Shown: positions 32,125 through 41,713, counted from the first letter of the stretch. The stretch is DNA of 64,000 nt from an uncultured Campylobacter sp. (GCF_937980635.1 NZ_CALJPG010000023.1:1-64000); one strand, 5' to 3'. Notes: a model not told the origin generated them from the letters alone. Program-made: numbers and translations.

Positions 32125-32939
32125 TAGGCGCGCGCTCCAAAAAATACCTAAGCCTTTTCGCGCTTGCTTGCTGCGTCGCCACCTTTGCGTTTTATCTGCG
32201 CTTTAAAAGCGAGGAAAACGAGATAAAAATCAAGCAGCAGTTCGATTTTAGCGCGAGCCTGTTTGAAAAGATCGTCGATGAAGAGAAGCTAAACGCCTTT
32301 GCGATCTCGCTGATTTTATCGCAGAACAGCGACGTGGTGCGCTGTTTTGAGAGCGGCAAACACGGCGAGTGCATGGACGTGACGAAAAAATACAAAGACA
32401 TTTTGAGTGCAGTGCCCTTCTATACGGGCGTTAAGATACATTTTCACACGCAAAGCACTAGAAGCCTGGCTAGAAGCTGGAGCGACGAATTTTATAACGA
32501 CGATCTGAGTTCCTTTCGCCATTCGCTTTTGCAGATCCGCCAGAGCCTGCTTCCTAAAGCGCTTGTGGAGATGGGGCGATGCGGGGTTTTTATGCGCGGA
32601 ATTTCGCCCGTTTTTAGCGACGGTAAATTTATCGGAAGCGCCGAGATAATGCTCGATTTCGAGCACGTCATCGCGCAGATCAACCGCATGGGAAACGATA
32701 TTTTTATCCTCGTAGATAAGAGGTTTGAAACCGACTGCTTCTACGATAAAATAGGCGTTATCAAGGACTTTATCGTCGTAAACAGCGCGCCGGATTACGA
32801 TGTTTTGTCGATTTTGGCGACGCTTGATTTTGGGGCGCAGAGCTTTATCAAAAAGGACGGGCATTATTTTTACGTGCGGGCATTTTCGGACGAAAACGGC
32901 ACGAAGCTGGGCTATATAATTTTGCACCGCGAAGGCTAG
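32121..32939 (+). CDS. Stand-alone Cache-domain sensor protein
   Basis: A 272-residue protein with an N-terminal membrane anchor (residues 10-26, LSLFALACCVATFAFYL) and then a single extracytoplasmic region. The hallmarks are those of the double-Cache group: FHTQSTRSLARSWSDEFYNDDLSSFRHSL, GRCGVFMRGISPVFSDGKFIGSAEIMLDF and FYVRAFSDENGTKLGYIILHRE. It ends right after the sensor fold: no HAMP, signalling or catalytic domain and no second membrane helix. It may be a ligand-binding subunit working with a separate receptor. Co-transcribed with the HIT gene (ATGA overlap). Confidence 0.83.
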   Translation: MIGARSKKYLSLFALACCVATFAFYLRFKSEENEIKIKQQFDFSASLFEKIVDEEKLNAFAISLILSQNSDVVRCFESGKHGECMDVTKKYKDILSAVPFYTGVKIHFHTQSTRSLARSWSDEFYNDDLSSFRHSLLQIRQSLLPKALVEMGRCGVFMRGISPVFSDGKFIGSAEIMLDFEHVIAQINRMGNDIFILVDKRFETDCFYDKIGVIKDFIVVNSAPDYDVLSILATLDFGAQSFIKKDGHYFYVRAFSDENGTKLGYIILHREG

Positions 32940-33064
32940 CGGCGAGATTTAAATTTAGGCGCCTGTCTCTTGTTTGCTTTGTCGCAGCGGCGCAGCGTTT
33001 TAAATTTAATCGCATGATCGCGGCAATGTGTGCTGAAATTTTAAATTTTAAAAGGAACGTCGGT

Positions 33065-33826
33065 ATGAAATTTTATAAATCCGTTAAATTTAAAGCGCTA
33101 TCTGGTGCGCTGCTTCTGGCGGCGATACTTTGCGCCGCATTTATCCGTATAATCCCCGATTACTCTACCTCACGAGGCTTCGCCGTAGTTTCTCTCTCCG
33201 ACTACAACAAATACAAGCAAGGATACTGCCTCAAAGAGGATAGAATTTTACCGAAAGAGGAGCTGTATAAAAGAGCGATAGGACAGTATTTGGATTATGA
33301 GTTGAAACTAGAACAAATGATCAATGATTATAGGACCTATGCCTATGGTAGTTCTTGGCGTAGCTCATATGAAATTGCATACTATGAACTAGAGAACATA
33401 AATTTATCTAATTGGTTTGAAGTATTAAAAAAGCATCATGATAATAATGAGACGTTTGAGGAAATTTTTATGAATAAACTAAAAGCTAAAAAAACCGACC
33501 CAAAGAAATATTTAAAAATAAATTTGAAAGATATGAGTGCTGGATTTGATAGACCGATAATTATTCTAGACGGCGCTTATAAAGGACCAAATATTCATAT
33601 ATTGTTAGATAAGTTTGTTTTAATTTATAAAAATTATATACAACGCAATCATTCCGAATACTTATTTGATAGAATGAATTTTTCTGAAAAGATCAAAGAA
33701 TATTACCAGGAGAGAAACAAGGCGTCGTTTGATATAAAACAGGGTTTTGAGCTAGACAACTGCGGAAATTTAAATTATCCATTGGAAGAATATTATTTAC
33801 GCAGCAGGGAAGCAAAAGGCGGCTGA
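33065..33826 (+). CDS. Signal-anchored hypothetical protein, AT-rich
   Basis: A 253-residue protein, start at MKFYKSVKFKALSGALLLAA with AAAGGAACG upstream; an N-terminal hydrophobic segment suggests export or anchoring. The rest is soluble and rich in Lys, Tyr, Asn and Glu (LEQMINDYRTYAYGSSWRSSYEIAYYEL). No family recognised. From about 33250 to 33800 the bases are clearly more AT-rich than in neighbours, a sign of acquisition or of relaxed constraint. It stands alone, convergent with the histidine kinase gene. Confidence 0.65.
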   Translation: MKFYKSVKFKALSGALLLAAILCAAFIRIIPDYSTSRGFAVVSLSDYNKYKQGYCLKEDRILPKEELYKRAIGQYLDYELKLEQMINDYRTYAYGSSWRSSYEIAYYELENINLSNWFEVLKKHHDNNETFEEIFMNKLKAKKTDPKKYLKINLKDMSAGFDRPIIILDGAYKGPNIHILLDKFVLIYKNYIQRNHSEYLFDRMNFSEKIKEYYQERNKASFDIKQGFELDNCGNLNYPLEEYYLRSREAKGG

Positions 33827-33916
33827 AAAGCCACGCTAAAACAAAATTTTAAACTCTAGCCGCGCGAATTCTACTTTCTAAATTTTAAAATTAGCGCCTA
33901 AATTTCGCGCGCCTTC

Positions 33917-35035
33917 TTAATCTAAAAGCTTCTGCTTAAACAGCGGGATTTTATAGCAAAAGGTGCTGCCTTCATTCGGCTTTGAGCTGACGCTTTTTGC
34001 GATTCCGTAGCGCTTGCAAATTTTATCGATTATGTTTAACCCGAGGCCGAATCCGCCAAGAGCCGCGTTTTCGCGCGAGTATCTCTCCCAGATCGCGCTC
34101 GTATCTTTTATTCCGATGCCGAAGTCCTGCACGCTAAAGACCGCTATGCTCACCCCAATTTCTAGCGCGATGATGATCTTGCCGCCGGGGCGTGAGTATT
34201 TTATGGCGTTGCTTAGCGTGTTATCGATGAGGCGCATCAGTGAGGTTTCGTCCATAAAAACGCTCACATCGGGCGCTATTCGCGATTGCAGACTTATGTT
34301 TTTGCTTTTTGCGACCAGGTAGATAAAATTTATCCTAGCGCCCAAAAACTCGCTCATATCGATGCGGCGGCTTTTTAGGCTCATCTTGCCGCTTTTGATG
34401 AAATACTCCACGTCCTCGTAAGTAATGATCATCTGCTTTAGCGCGGATTTTATGCGCGCGGTGTGTTTGTCGCGCAGCCCAAGCATCTCGGTGTTGATGA
34501 GCGCGACGCCTAGAGGGGTCTTTAGCTCGTGCATCGCGTCGTTGAAAAACGCCTTGATGAGGTTGCTTTGCTGCGCGTAGAAATTTTTAATGATTTTGTA
34601 GTTAAACAGCGCGATGATGAGCGCTACAAAAATCGTGATAAAGATCGAGCAGATCGCGATAAATTCTATCTTGGCGTAGCTTATCTTTTTTGAAATGACG
34701 AAAAAATATAGCTTGCCCTCATGTAGAAAATGGCGCTTAAAAAATACCCGCCCGCCGAATTTCAGCGTAATAAATGCAAAATCCGGCGGCTGGACGCTTA
34801 GGTTTGATCTTAAAATTTCGCCGTTTGCGTTTAGGATCGCGTAGTCGTAGATGAGCTCGTCTTTTAGATCGGGATACGCTTCGCTTAGAGCTTCGCCACT
34901 TTTTTGTATCAGCTCGGCGACGTCGGCGCTCTCCTCGATTTTAGAGTTTAAATAGATGATATAAAGGCTCTCGCTTATAAAGGCGCCGATGATAAAAATC
35001 GCGCTAAAAAGCGTAAATTTAAACCCTTTAAGCAT
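33917..35035 (-). CDS. Sensor histidine kinase
   Basis: A 372-residue kinase. Start at MLKGFKFTLFSAIF, overlapping the regulator stop by eight bases; the longer frame to 35164 lies within the regulator gene and is rejected. Two membrane helices (about 8-30 and 124-146) enclose a periplasmic sensor of about 90 residues. There is no HAMP domain. The phosphorylated histidine is His169 in AMHELKTPLG; the ATP site has NTLSNAIKYSRPGG, VQDFGIGIKD and GGFGLGLNI. With the regulator it forms a two-component system directly behind psrABC, whose expression or substrate it may sense. Confidence 0.92.
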   Translation of the reverse strand: MLKGFKFTLFSAIFIIGAFISESLYIIYLNSKIEESADVAELIQKSGEALSEAYPDLKDELIYDYAILNANGEILRSNLSVQPPDFAFITLKFGGRVFFKRHFLHEGKLYFFVISKKISYAKIEFIAICSIFITIFVALIIALFNYKIIKNFYAQQSNLIKAFFNDAMHELKTPLGVALINTEMLGLRDKHTARIKSALKQMIITYEDVEYFIKSGKMSLKSRRIDMSEFLGARINFIYLVAKSKNISLQSRIAPDVSVFMDETSLMRLIDNTLSNAIKYSRPGGKIIIALEIGVSIAVFSVQDFGIGIKDTSAIWERYSRENAALGGFGLGLNIIDKICKRYGIAKSVSSKPNEGSTFCYKIPLFKQKLLD

Positions 35036-35687
35036 TGATCTTATATCCGAGTCCGCGGCTGGAGAGGATGAAATCGTTGCTCGTTTTGGAGCGGAGGTTG
35101 CTGATATGTACGCGCACATCGACGCTGCCAGCCTCGCCGTCCCACACGTCGGCGATGAGCTCATCGACGCTAACGAATCTTTTGATATTGGCGAGCAGAA
35201 ATTCTATGATTTTAATCTCTTTGGCGCTTAGCGATATCTCTTCGTCTGCACGCTTTAAAATTTTTAAATTTGCGAAGTAGTGAAATTTATCCGCGATCTT
35301 GACGGCGCCCTTTTCATCGCCGAAGTACTTTCGCATCAGCTCGCTTACTCTAAATTTAAGCTCGGCTAGGTGGAAGGGCTTTTTTAGGTATTCGTTGCAA
35401 CCAAGCTCGTAGCACTGGCTTAAATCGTCGATGTCGCCGAGCGAGGTCATCATCATCACGGGGGTGTTAAGACCGAGGCTGCGCGCGTATTTGAGCACCT
35501 CTTCGCCTGAAACCTCCGGCACTTTAATGTCTAAAATCAGCAGATGGTAGGCGCCCCCGGCGATCTTATCGCAGGCCGCGTCGCCGCTAGCGCATTCGTC
35601 CACCTCGTAGCCTAGCTCCTGCAGATACTCGCTTACGCTGCTTCTATATTCAAAATCGTCTTCTAAAAGTAAAATTTTCAAACTCAC
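35028..35687 (-). CDS. OmpR-family response regulator
   Basis: A 219-residue regulator. The receiver domain has acidic pocket LLEDDF, the phosphorylation site Asp53 in LLILDIKVPEVSG, the threonine/serine switch MMTSLGD and the Lys of EYLKKPFH. The winged-helix DNA-binding domain ends in VDVRVHISNLRSKTSNDFILSSRGLGYKI, a standard OmpR/PhoB ending. It starts 20 bases after psrC and overlaps the kinase start, so it belongs to the same transcription unit. Confidence 0.94.
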   Translation of the reverse strand: MSLKILLLEDDFEYRSSVSEYLQELGYEVDECASGDAACDKIAGGAYHLLILDIKVPEVSGEEVLKYARSLGLNTPVMMMTSLGDIDDLSQCYELGCNEYLKKPFHLAELKFRVSELMRKYFGDEKGAVKIADKFHYFANLKILKRADEEISLSAKEIKIIEFLLANIKRFVSVDELIADVWDGEAGSVDVRVHISNLRSKTSNDFILSSRGLGYKINA

Positions 35688-35707
35688 TCCCTAGATCGGG
35701 AGCGAAA

Positions 35708-36679
35708 CTACGCTCCCGTGCAAATTTGCCCCGCATATACGATGTAGTAACGAAGCAGAATGACGCCGCAAAGCACGACGAAAGAATTTAAAACTATAAA
35801 CGCAGGCTTGTAGGCGTGGTTTTTCAGCGCCGTAAAGGCGATGATGATCGGAGCGATGAGCCCCGTGCCTAAAACGCCGATCCAGAAAATTTTACCGTAA
35901 ACCTCGTGCGTCAAAGCCTGCTGTGCCGCAAGCGCGCTAATGCCGCCCTCAAAATACATCCCGACAAATAGAATGAATAAAAGCGGAATTTCAAAGAGTA
36001 TCGCGCGCAGATCAAGCACCAAAAGGTATTTTATGCTATCTTTGTTTAACGAGCCTTTAAAAAACAGAAGTCCAACTAAAATGCTCGCCGCGATGCCGCT
36101 GGAAAAGCCCGACAGCAAAAATAAAATCGGCAGCACAGGCGTATTCCAAAGCGGAATTTTCATCACCGCGCTTAACAAAAAGCCCGTATATGCGCCCACG
36201 CAAAGAGCAAGGATAAATAAAACTCGCTCGAAAGCTTTGGAAGCTTTGGCGAACGAGCTTAGTAAATTTACGATAGGTCGCAGAAAGGCGAGCAGTTTAA
36301 ATTTACAAATTTCCTCGCCGAATACGCATAGCGCAAATACAAAGCTAAACGGCACGTAGATTAAAAGCGCCAAAACGCCGAGACTCATCACCGAGCCGAA
36401 GTTAAATTTGATCAGTAAAAGATAAAAGCTTAGCGGCTTGCCTAGATCAAAGATCAAAAGCAAAAGCCCCGCGCAGATCGTAAGCGGCGCCGTGATCGCA
36501 CCCGCTCTAATCATCGCATCCCAGATGGAATTTTGCTCGCTTTCGTGGCGATTCCATTTAACTAAAAGCGCCACCATCGTCGCTCCCGCGCTAAGACCCG
36601 CCAAAAATAGATAAATCGCAATCGGCCAAGGCCAGTAAATTTCAGAGTATTGGCTCATATCGCCCCACATATTATTCAT
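35708..36679 (-). CDS. psrC: NrfD/PsrC-type quinol-oxidising membrane subunit
   Basis: A 323-residue integral membrane protein with eight to nine helices, beginning with PWPIAIYLFLAGLSAGATMVALL, the NrfD/PsrC signature, and ending LLRYYIVYAGQI. It anchors the complex and passes electrons from menaquinol to the Fe-S subunit. Its start overlaps the Fe-S subunit gene by eight bases. Third gene of the psrABC set. The identification as polysulfide rather than thiosulfate reductase rests on overall layout only. Confidence 0.9.
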   Translation of the reverse strand: MNNMWGDMSQYSEIYWPWPIAIYLFLAGLSAGATMVALLVKWNRHESEQNSIWDAMIRAGAITAPLTICAGLLLLIFDLGKPLSFYLLLIKFNFGSVMSLGVLALLIYVPFSFVFALCVFGEEICKFKLLAFLRPIVNLLSSFAKASKAFERVLFILALCVGAYTGFLLSAVMKIPLWNTPVLPILFLLSGFSSGIAASILVGLLFFKGSLNKDSIKYLLVLDLRAILFEIPLLFILFVGMYFEGGISALAAQQALTHEVYGKIFWIGVLGTGLIAPIIIAFTALKNHAYKPAFIVLNSFVVLCGVILLRYYIVYAGQICTGA

Positions 36680-37238
36680 AGCGTCCTCCTTTTTTGTTTT
36701 TGATATTCGCTAGGCGCGGCTTGGTGTTTAGATACGCTTTTGGATATTCTACGCTTGTTTTGGCTAGCAGCTTGCTTACCTCGGAATTTACGTCATTTAC
36801 GTCGCCGAAAGTTAAAGCATCCGTCGGACACACACTTACGCAGGCGGGCTGCAAACCTTTGCTAGTGCGGTTCGTGTAGCAAAAGGTACATTTGCCGATA
36901 GCGTGCGTGATAGGATCTACAAACCTCGCGTCGTAAGGACAGGCTAGGATGCAGTATTTGCAGCTGACGCAAAGCCTCTCGTCTATGAGCGTTACGCCGT
37001 CTTTGGTTTTAAAGCTCGCTCCCGTAGGGCAGACGTCCACGCAGGGGCTATCCTCGCACATAACGCAGCTAGCGCGCGAGTAATCAAGCTTTAAATTTGG
37101 AAAAACGCCGCTTGTTTTGCCGTGCACTTGCAGCCTATAAACGCCGCTCGGCACGCCGTTTTCGTTCCTGCACGCAACCGAACAGGCTTGGCAACCTATA
37201 CATAAATTTTCGTCGTGAATCATTATGAGTTTTTTCAT
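36672..37238 (-). CDS. psrB: 4Fe-4S electron-transfer subunit (PsrB/PhsB type)
   Basis: A 188-residue ferredoxin-like subunit with four cysteine clusters: CIGCQACSVAC, CVMCEDSPCVDVCPTGA, CVSCKYCILACPYDARF and CTFC...PACVSVCPTDAL, carrying four 4Fe-4S centres. The ATG at 37238 is preferred because GAAAGGGGCGG precedes it; a TTG five codons earlier overlaps that site. No Tat signal is present, as expected for a subunit exported with its partner. It lies between the catalytic and the membrane subunits. Confidence 0.93.
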   Translation of the reverse strand: MKKLIMIHDENLCIGCQACSVACRNENGVPSGVYRLQVHGKTSGVFPNLKLDYSRASCVMCEDSPCVDVCPTGASFKTKDGVTLIDERLCVSCKYCILACPYDARFVDPITHAIGKCTFCYTNRTSKGLQPACVSVCPTDALTFGDVNDVNSEVSKLLAKTSVEYPKAYLNTKPRLANIKNKKGGRYE

Positions 37239-37249
37239 AACCGCCCCTT

Positions 37250-39514
37250 TCAAATTTTAACTATATCGACGCCGACGTTGGTTACCATCGTGCTTACCAC
37301 AGGACCCGCAGCCGGATCGAGAAGGACGCTTTGGTTCGTGCCTATGCCGTTCGTGCGCTTTAGCCCCGGGCTTACGTGCCCAAAGCCGTGGTATAAAAAC
37401 AGGCAGTCGTCTCTGATGCCTTGCGTGACGAAAATTTTAGCCTTTTGCTCGCCGAATTTATTTTTAAGCTTCACGATATCGCCCGTCTTTAGTCCCTCCG
37501 CTTTTGCAGAAGTAGGGCTGATCCAAACCGGCGATTCGCTCATCATATCGTTTAAAATTTTGACATTTTGAGTGTGACCGTTGGTGTGAAGCGCGGTCTT
37601 ACCGGTCATCAGGCAGTATTTGTGCCCGCCGAATACATCCATACCCTCGGTGTTTAAGCAGCCGTATCCCGCGAAAAGCTCCTCCACTTTCGGCGCGAAA
37701 AGCTCGATCTTGCCGCTCGGGGTTTTAAATTTCATCTGAGAGCTCATCTCGCCGTTTTCGTCCACGAACTCCGCCGCGGCAGGATATTTATCGATAAATT
37801 TAGCCACGAGCTTCGGCTCTCGGTAGTATAGCTTCGGCACCTTGTAGCTTACGTAGCCGTTTTTGATTAAATTTGCGATCAGCTCAGCGTTGCCTTTGGC
37901 TTGCTGCATGCGGTATTCGTCGATGTTGTTCCAGGTGTAGTCCTGATCGATCTTCATCACTCTCGCAAGTTCTCTAAAAATTTCATAGCCGCACTTCGTA
38001 TCGCCCACCGGCTCGACGGCTTTGTTTCGCATCACAAATCCAGGCGCGGTGCCGCCTTTGTTTTGAATCGACTCGTCGCGCTCCAAATACGTGGATTCGG
38101 GTAAGATCACGTCGGCTAGGCACGCGAAGTCGCTCATATACACGTCGATTGCGAGCACGAAGTCTAGCTTTTTGATCGCCTCTACGCTCTTATCCACGCC
38201 CGCAACGTTGATGAGGTGGTTAAAGCGCGTGCTGACCCAGCCTTTTACAGGGTAAGGCTTTTCGCTTAAAATCGTAGGCGCGATCTGCATTAAAACGCCG
38301 TGTTTGCGTGGCACGAAGAAATTTTCGCTACCTTCTTCGCCGCAGCCGTCGATACGCGCGGTCTTTGGAATTTTAAACTCCTTATCTGGGTTTGAGATGG
38401 TAGGGAATAGATCCTCTTTGCAAAGCGCGTTGAAGGTTTTGGAATCTTTAGAGAAGTAAATTCCGCCCTTTTTCTCGACGTTTCCCATCAGCGCGTTTGC
38501 GATTGCGATGGCGCGCGTGCGGACGTATTCGGCCTTAGCGGTCGTGGTTTTATGGCCCCAATCGATTATGACTGCGGGAGCCGCGGCGTAAATTTCATTT
38601 GCGATGCGCTCGACCTTGTCCGCTTTAATTCCCGTGATACCCTCTTGCCAAAGCGGCGTCGTATCCTTCACGGACTGCCTTAGCTCCTCTAGCCCCACGG
38701 CGTATTGTTTGATAAATTTTTTGTCGTATTTGTTATCGCGCAACCAGACGTGAATCAGCGCCATCAAAAACGCCGCATCGGTTCCCGGCTTTATCGGTAG
38801 CCACTCGTCGGCTTTGGAAGCTACGACGCTAAAGCGCGGATCGAGGACCAAAAGCTTTACATCCTCTCTACTTGCGGCTTTTGCGAGCTTTTTGGTTTTT
38901 GAGATATCGATACCCTCAAAGAGATTGTGGCCGAAATTTACGATGTATTTTGCGTCGCCGTAGTCTCTTTGCATATTGGCGCCGAAGGTGTGCGGCACGG
39001 CGATATTGTAGGTGACTGGGCAACAGGACCAGTGCGAGTAGATGTTCGGGCTGCCGTAGGCACAGGCGAAATTCATCATCTGAGTGTGGTGCTCGCCCGT
39101 TTTAGAGGTGAAAACTACGCTTTGCGGGCCGTATTTTTGCGAAATCTCGCCAAGCTTCTGCGCGCAAATTTTAAGAGCCTCGTCCCAGCTCGCCTCTTTA
39201 AATTTACCCTCGCCGCGCTCGCCCACGCGAATGAGCGGCTTAATGAGCCTTTGATCGTCGTAGAGCTGATTTATGCCCGCGCCTCCACGAGCGCAGACCG
39301 AGGTTTTGTTTGAAAAGCGATGGTTGCCCTCGATGAGAGCGCCGCGACCGTTTTTGACGGTCACTTCGATAGGACAGCGCGAGGAGCACATCTCGCAGAC
39401 GCTGGCGACTTTCTTTTCCGTCCCGCCGGTGACCGCGCTAGCGTTTAAATTTAGATTTAATGTCGCTAGCGTGCCGATCGCGGCGCTACTTTTTAGGAAA
39501 TTTCGTCTATCCAT
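37250..39514 (-). CDS. psrA: Molybdopterin polysulfide/thiosulfate reductase catalytic subunit
   Basis: A 754-residue enzyme of the DMSO-reductase superfamily. A Tat signal (DRRNFLKSSAAIGTLATLNL) sends it folded to the periplasm. The 4Fe-4S ligands are Cys40, Cys43, Cys47 and Cys74. The Mo ligand is in SHWSCCPVTYN (Cys164 or Cys165). PsrA/PhsA features include NFGHNLFEGIDISKTKKLAKA and LLVLDPRFSVVASKADEWLPI. With the next two genes it makes a quinol-linked reductase of polysulfide or thiosulfate; sequence alone does not separate the two. First gene of the five-gene set. Confidence 0.92.
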   Translation of the reverse strand: MDRRNFLKSSAAIGTLATLNLNLNASAVTGGTEKKVASVCEMCSSRCPIEVTVKNGRGALIEGNHRFSNKTSVCARGGAGINQLYDDQRLIKPLIRVGERGEGKFKEASWDEALKICAQKLGEISQKYGPQSVVFTSKTGEHHTQMMNFACAYGSPNIYSHWSCCPVTYNIAVPHTFGANMQRDYGDAKYIVNFGHNLFEGIDISKTKKLAKAASREDVKLLVLDPRFSVVASKADEWLPIKPGTDAAFLMALIHVWLRDNKYDKKFIKQYAVGLEELRQSVKDTTPLWQEGITGIKADKVERIANEIYAAAPAVIIDWGHKTTTAKAEYVRTRAIAIANALMGNVEKKGGIYFSKDSKTFNALCKEDLFPTISNPDKEFKIPKTARIDGCGEEGSENFFVPRKHGVLMQIAPTILSEKPYPVKGWVSTRFNHLINVAGVDKSVEAIKKLDFVLAIDVYMSDFACLADVILPESTYLERDESIQNKGGTAPGFVMRNKAVEPVGDTKCGYEIFRELARVMKIDQDYTWNNIDEYRMQQAKGNAELIANLIKNGYVSYKVPKLYYREPKLVAKFIDKYPAAAEFVDENGEMSSQMKFKTPSGKIELFAPKVEELFAGYGCLNTEGMDVFGGHKYCLMTGKTALHTNGHTQNVKILNDMMSESPVWISPTSAKAEGLKTGDIVKLKNKFGEQKAKIFVTQGIRDDCLFLYHGFGHVSPGLKRTNGIGTNQSVLLDPAAGPVVSTMVTNVGVDIVKI

Positions 39515-39611
39515 AAAAACTCCTTACCTTTAAATTTCGGTAGGAATTCTAAGGCTTCATCGTAAAAATAAGGTTAATTTTGATAATGCAGCTTTTGGCT
39601 TAGACTTTATC

Positions 39612-40832
39612 TCAAAAGATAAAATGCGTCCTGCGCCGTATTTTAAAGCCGTAAAATAGCGCCAGCAGTAGCAAAATGCTAATTGTACCGCAGATCGCAA
39701 GGGCTACGCGAGCGCCCAGTAGCTCGGTAAAAAAGCCCGATATGAGCGCTCCAAATGGCGTACTACCTATTAGAAATAGCGCGTATAAACTAAGCACGCG
39801 CCCACGGAATTCGTTGCTTACGTGCATTTGCACGGTGGAGTTGATGCTTGAGTTTGTGATTACGAAAAGAAATCCAGTTACGGCAAGCCCTGCCGCAGCC
39901 CATGCGAAGGAATTCGCAACCCCAGTAAGAGCTAAGCTTACCCCCATAGCGATCGCGCACGATCTGATTTTGCGGATGCCGAGTTTATCAAAAACCGCTA
40001 CGAAAAGCGCGCCGCAAAAGGCCCCCGCGCCTAGAGCCGACATCAAATATCCAAAGCTTCGCTCATCCGCACCCAGGCTAAGCTTAACAAGTGCCGAGAT
40101 CGTTACATTATAATTTGGCACCAGCGTCGCTACGATAAGCACTATTATCATTAGCTCGCTTAGAGTTTTTTTGTGCGATACATACGAAATTCCAGCACCG
40201 ATCGAGGCGAAAACGCCTCCGCTCCTGCTAGATAGCATAGTAACGGATGGCGGAATTTTTATGAAAAACAGCGAAACGATGATGCCTAAAAAGCTAAGTG
40301 CATTGAATAAAAAGCAAAAACCCACGCCCCATAGCGCCATCACGATCCCCGCAAGTGCGGGTCCTGCGATACGAGCGACGTTGAAGGACATAGAATTTAA
40401 TGCTATGGCGTTGGCTAGATCGCGGGGCGAGTCGATGAGGTCTTTTACCATCGACTGACGGCTCGGGGCATCCATGCTGGTAAAGATGCCGCTTGCAAAA
40501 GCACAAAATAAAATTTTGCCGAAAGAATATAGCTCGCAAAAGCTCATAACCGCGAAAATTGAGGCAGTCACCGCCATGCCTATTTGAGCAAGCAGAAGGA
40601 TCTTTTTGCGATTAAACTTATCGAGCAGTACACCGGAAAAAGGCGTGAAAAGTAGCGCGGGCAAGAACCGTGCCGCGGCTACAAGGCTGACCTTAAAAGC
40701 GTCTGCGGTGATGCTTAGCACTAGCCACGGCAGCGCGACGCTTTGCATCCAAGAACCGATTAGCGAGAGGTTCATCCCGATCCAATAAATTCTAAAATTT
40801 GAGTATTTAAGCGATAGGAAGGGATTTTTCAA
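39612..40832 (-). CDS. MFS exporter, EntS/DUF894-like
   Basis: A 406-residue twelve-helix carrier beginning SLKYSNFRIYWIGMNLSLIGSWMQSVALPWLVL, the typical opening of the EntS/TMEM-205-like MFS_3 group (FRxYWxGxxxSxxGxWMQ). LLDKFNRKKILLLAQ after helix 2 and MDAPSRQSMVKDLI fit. These export siderophores or drugs, or have unknown substrates. A minus-strand TATAAT lies 30 bases upstream of the ATG. Transcribed alone, divergent from the PAS gene. Confidence 0.88.
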   Translation of the reverse strand: MKNPFLSLKYSNFRIYWIGMNLSLIGSWMQSVALPWLVLSITADAFKVSLVAAARFLPALLFTPFSGVLLDKFNRKKILLLAQIGMAVTASIFAVMSFCELYSFGKILFCAFASGIFTSMDAPSRQSMVKDLIDSPRDLANAIALNSMSFNVARIAGPALAGIVMALWGVGFCFLFNALSFLGIIVSLFFIKIPPSVTMLSSRSGGVFASIGAGISYVSHKKTLSELMIIVLIVATLVPNYNVTISALVKLSLGADERSFGYLMSALGAGAFCGALFVAVFDKLGIRKIRSCAIAMGVSLALTGVANSFAWAAAGLAVTGFLFVITNSSINSTVQMHVSNEFRGRVLSLYALFLIGSTPFGALISGFFTELLGARVALAICGTISILLLLALFYGFKIRRRTHFIF

Positions 40833-40861
40833 CGCGCTGCCTTTTGAAATTTTGATTTGAG

Positions 40862-40867
40862 ATTATA
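40862..40867 (-). promoter_or_regulatory. -10 box for the EntS-like gene
   Basis: Minus-strand TATAAT 30 bases before the ATG at 40832. Confidence 0.45.
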
Positions 40868-40952
40868 CATTAAATTTTAAAAATTCACTTAAAGATTTAA
40901 CATTTATAAAAATTTAACGAAAATTTAATATTTCTGAAAAGAAAAATTTTAT

Positions 40953-40958
40953 ATACTC
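40953..40958 (+). promoter_or_regulatory. -10 box for the PAS gene
   Basis: TATACT 31 bases before the ATG at 40989, in an AT-rich tract with AAAGGA as ribosome site. Confidence 0.4.
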
Positions 40959-40988
40959 TGCAATAAATTTTTAAGCAAAGGATTAAAA

Positions 40989-41555
40989 ATGCAAAGACCG
41001 ACTCCGATTAATCAGGAAATCAAACTTGATGAGAAGCGCTATATCGTTTCCAAAACCGATCCGAAGGGCATTATCACGTTTGCAAATCCGTATTTTTGTA
41101 TGATTTGCGGCTATAGTGAGCTTGAGCTTTTGGGGCAGCCACACAACATCATACGACATCCGGATATGCCGCGAATAGCGTTTAAGCTTATGTGGGATAC
41201 GATACAGCAAGGCAAGGATTTTACCGCCGTGGTAAAAAATTTAGCCAAAGATGGGCGCTTTTATTGGGTCATTACGGAATTTACTTCTAAAAAAGATCCT
41301 GTGACAGGGCAGATCACCGAATACACGGCATTTCGTAAGGCTCCGCCAAGATCTGCGATCGAAACTATAGAGCCAATTTATAGGGCACTACTGGATGCTG
41401 AAAGAAACGGCGGTATGCAGGCTAGTCAAAAGGCGCTCGTGGACTTTTTAAAAAGCAAAGGCGAGACCTACGAGAGCTGGATAGCAAAAGTATCGGGCAA
41501 ATCAAATCCGCTTACCGCAATGTTTTTTAAGGCGATGAAAAAGCTTTTTAGCTAG
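40989..41555 (+). CDS. PAS-domain protein, CetB/Aer-like
   Basis: A 188-residue protein with one PAS domain at residues 10-125: VSKTDPKGIITFANPYFCMICGYSELELLGQPHNIIRHPDMPRIAF and FYWVITEFTSKKD. This is the Aer-type FAD-binding PAS of the bipartite energy-taxis sensors (CetB in C. jejuni). There is no membrane helix or methyl-accepting domain; a short helical tail follows. It may pair with a separate CetA-like transducer not in this window. If the organism is non-motile it would serve redox signalling of another kind. Confidence 0.87.
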   Translation: MQRPTPINQEIKLDEKRYIVSKTDPKGIITFANPYFCMICGYSELELLGQPHNIIRHPDMPRIAFKLMWDTIQQGKDFTAVVKNLAKDGRFYWVITEFTSKKDPVTGQITEYTAFRKAPPRSAIETIEPIYRALLDAERNGGMQASQKALVDFLKSKGETYESWIAKVSGKSNPLTAMFFKAMKKLFS

Positions 41556-41713
41556 TTCAGTTAAAATTTAATGCAAACCCCGCGCAATGCGATTGTTTGG
41601 CTTTGCGCGAGAAAAGGCAGATAAAGTACAAAACCGCCCGTTCATGAAATTTTGAAATTTAAATTTAGCTCTTGAACTTTGAAATTTCACGTCTTCATCA
41701 AGTGCGTTGCGAA

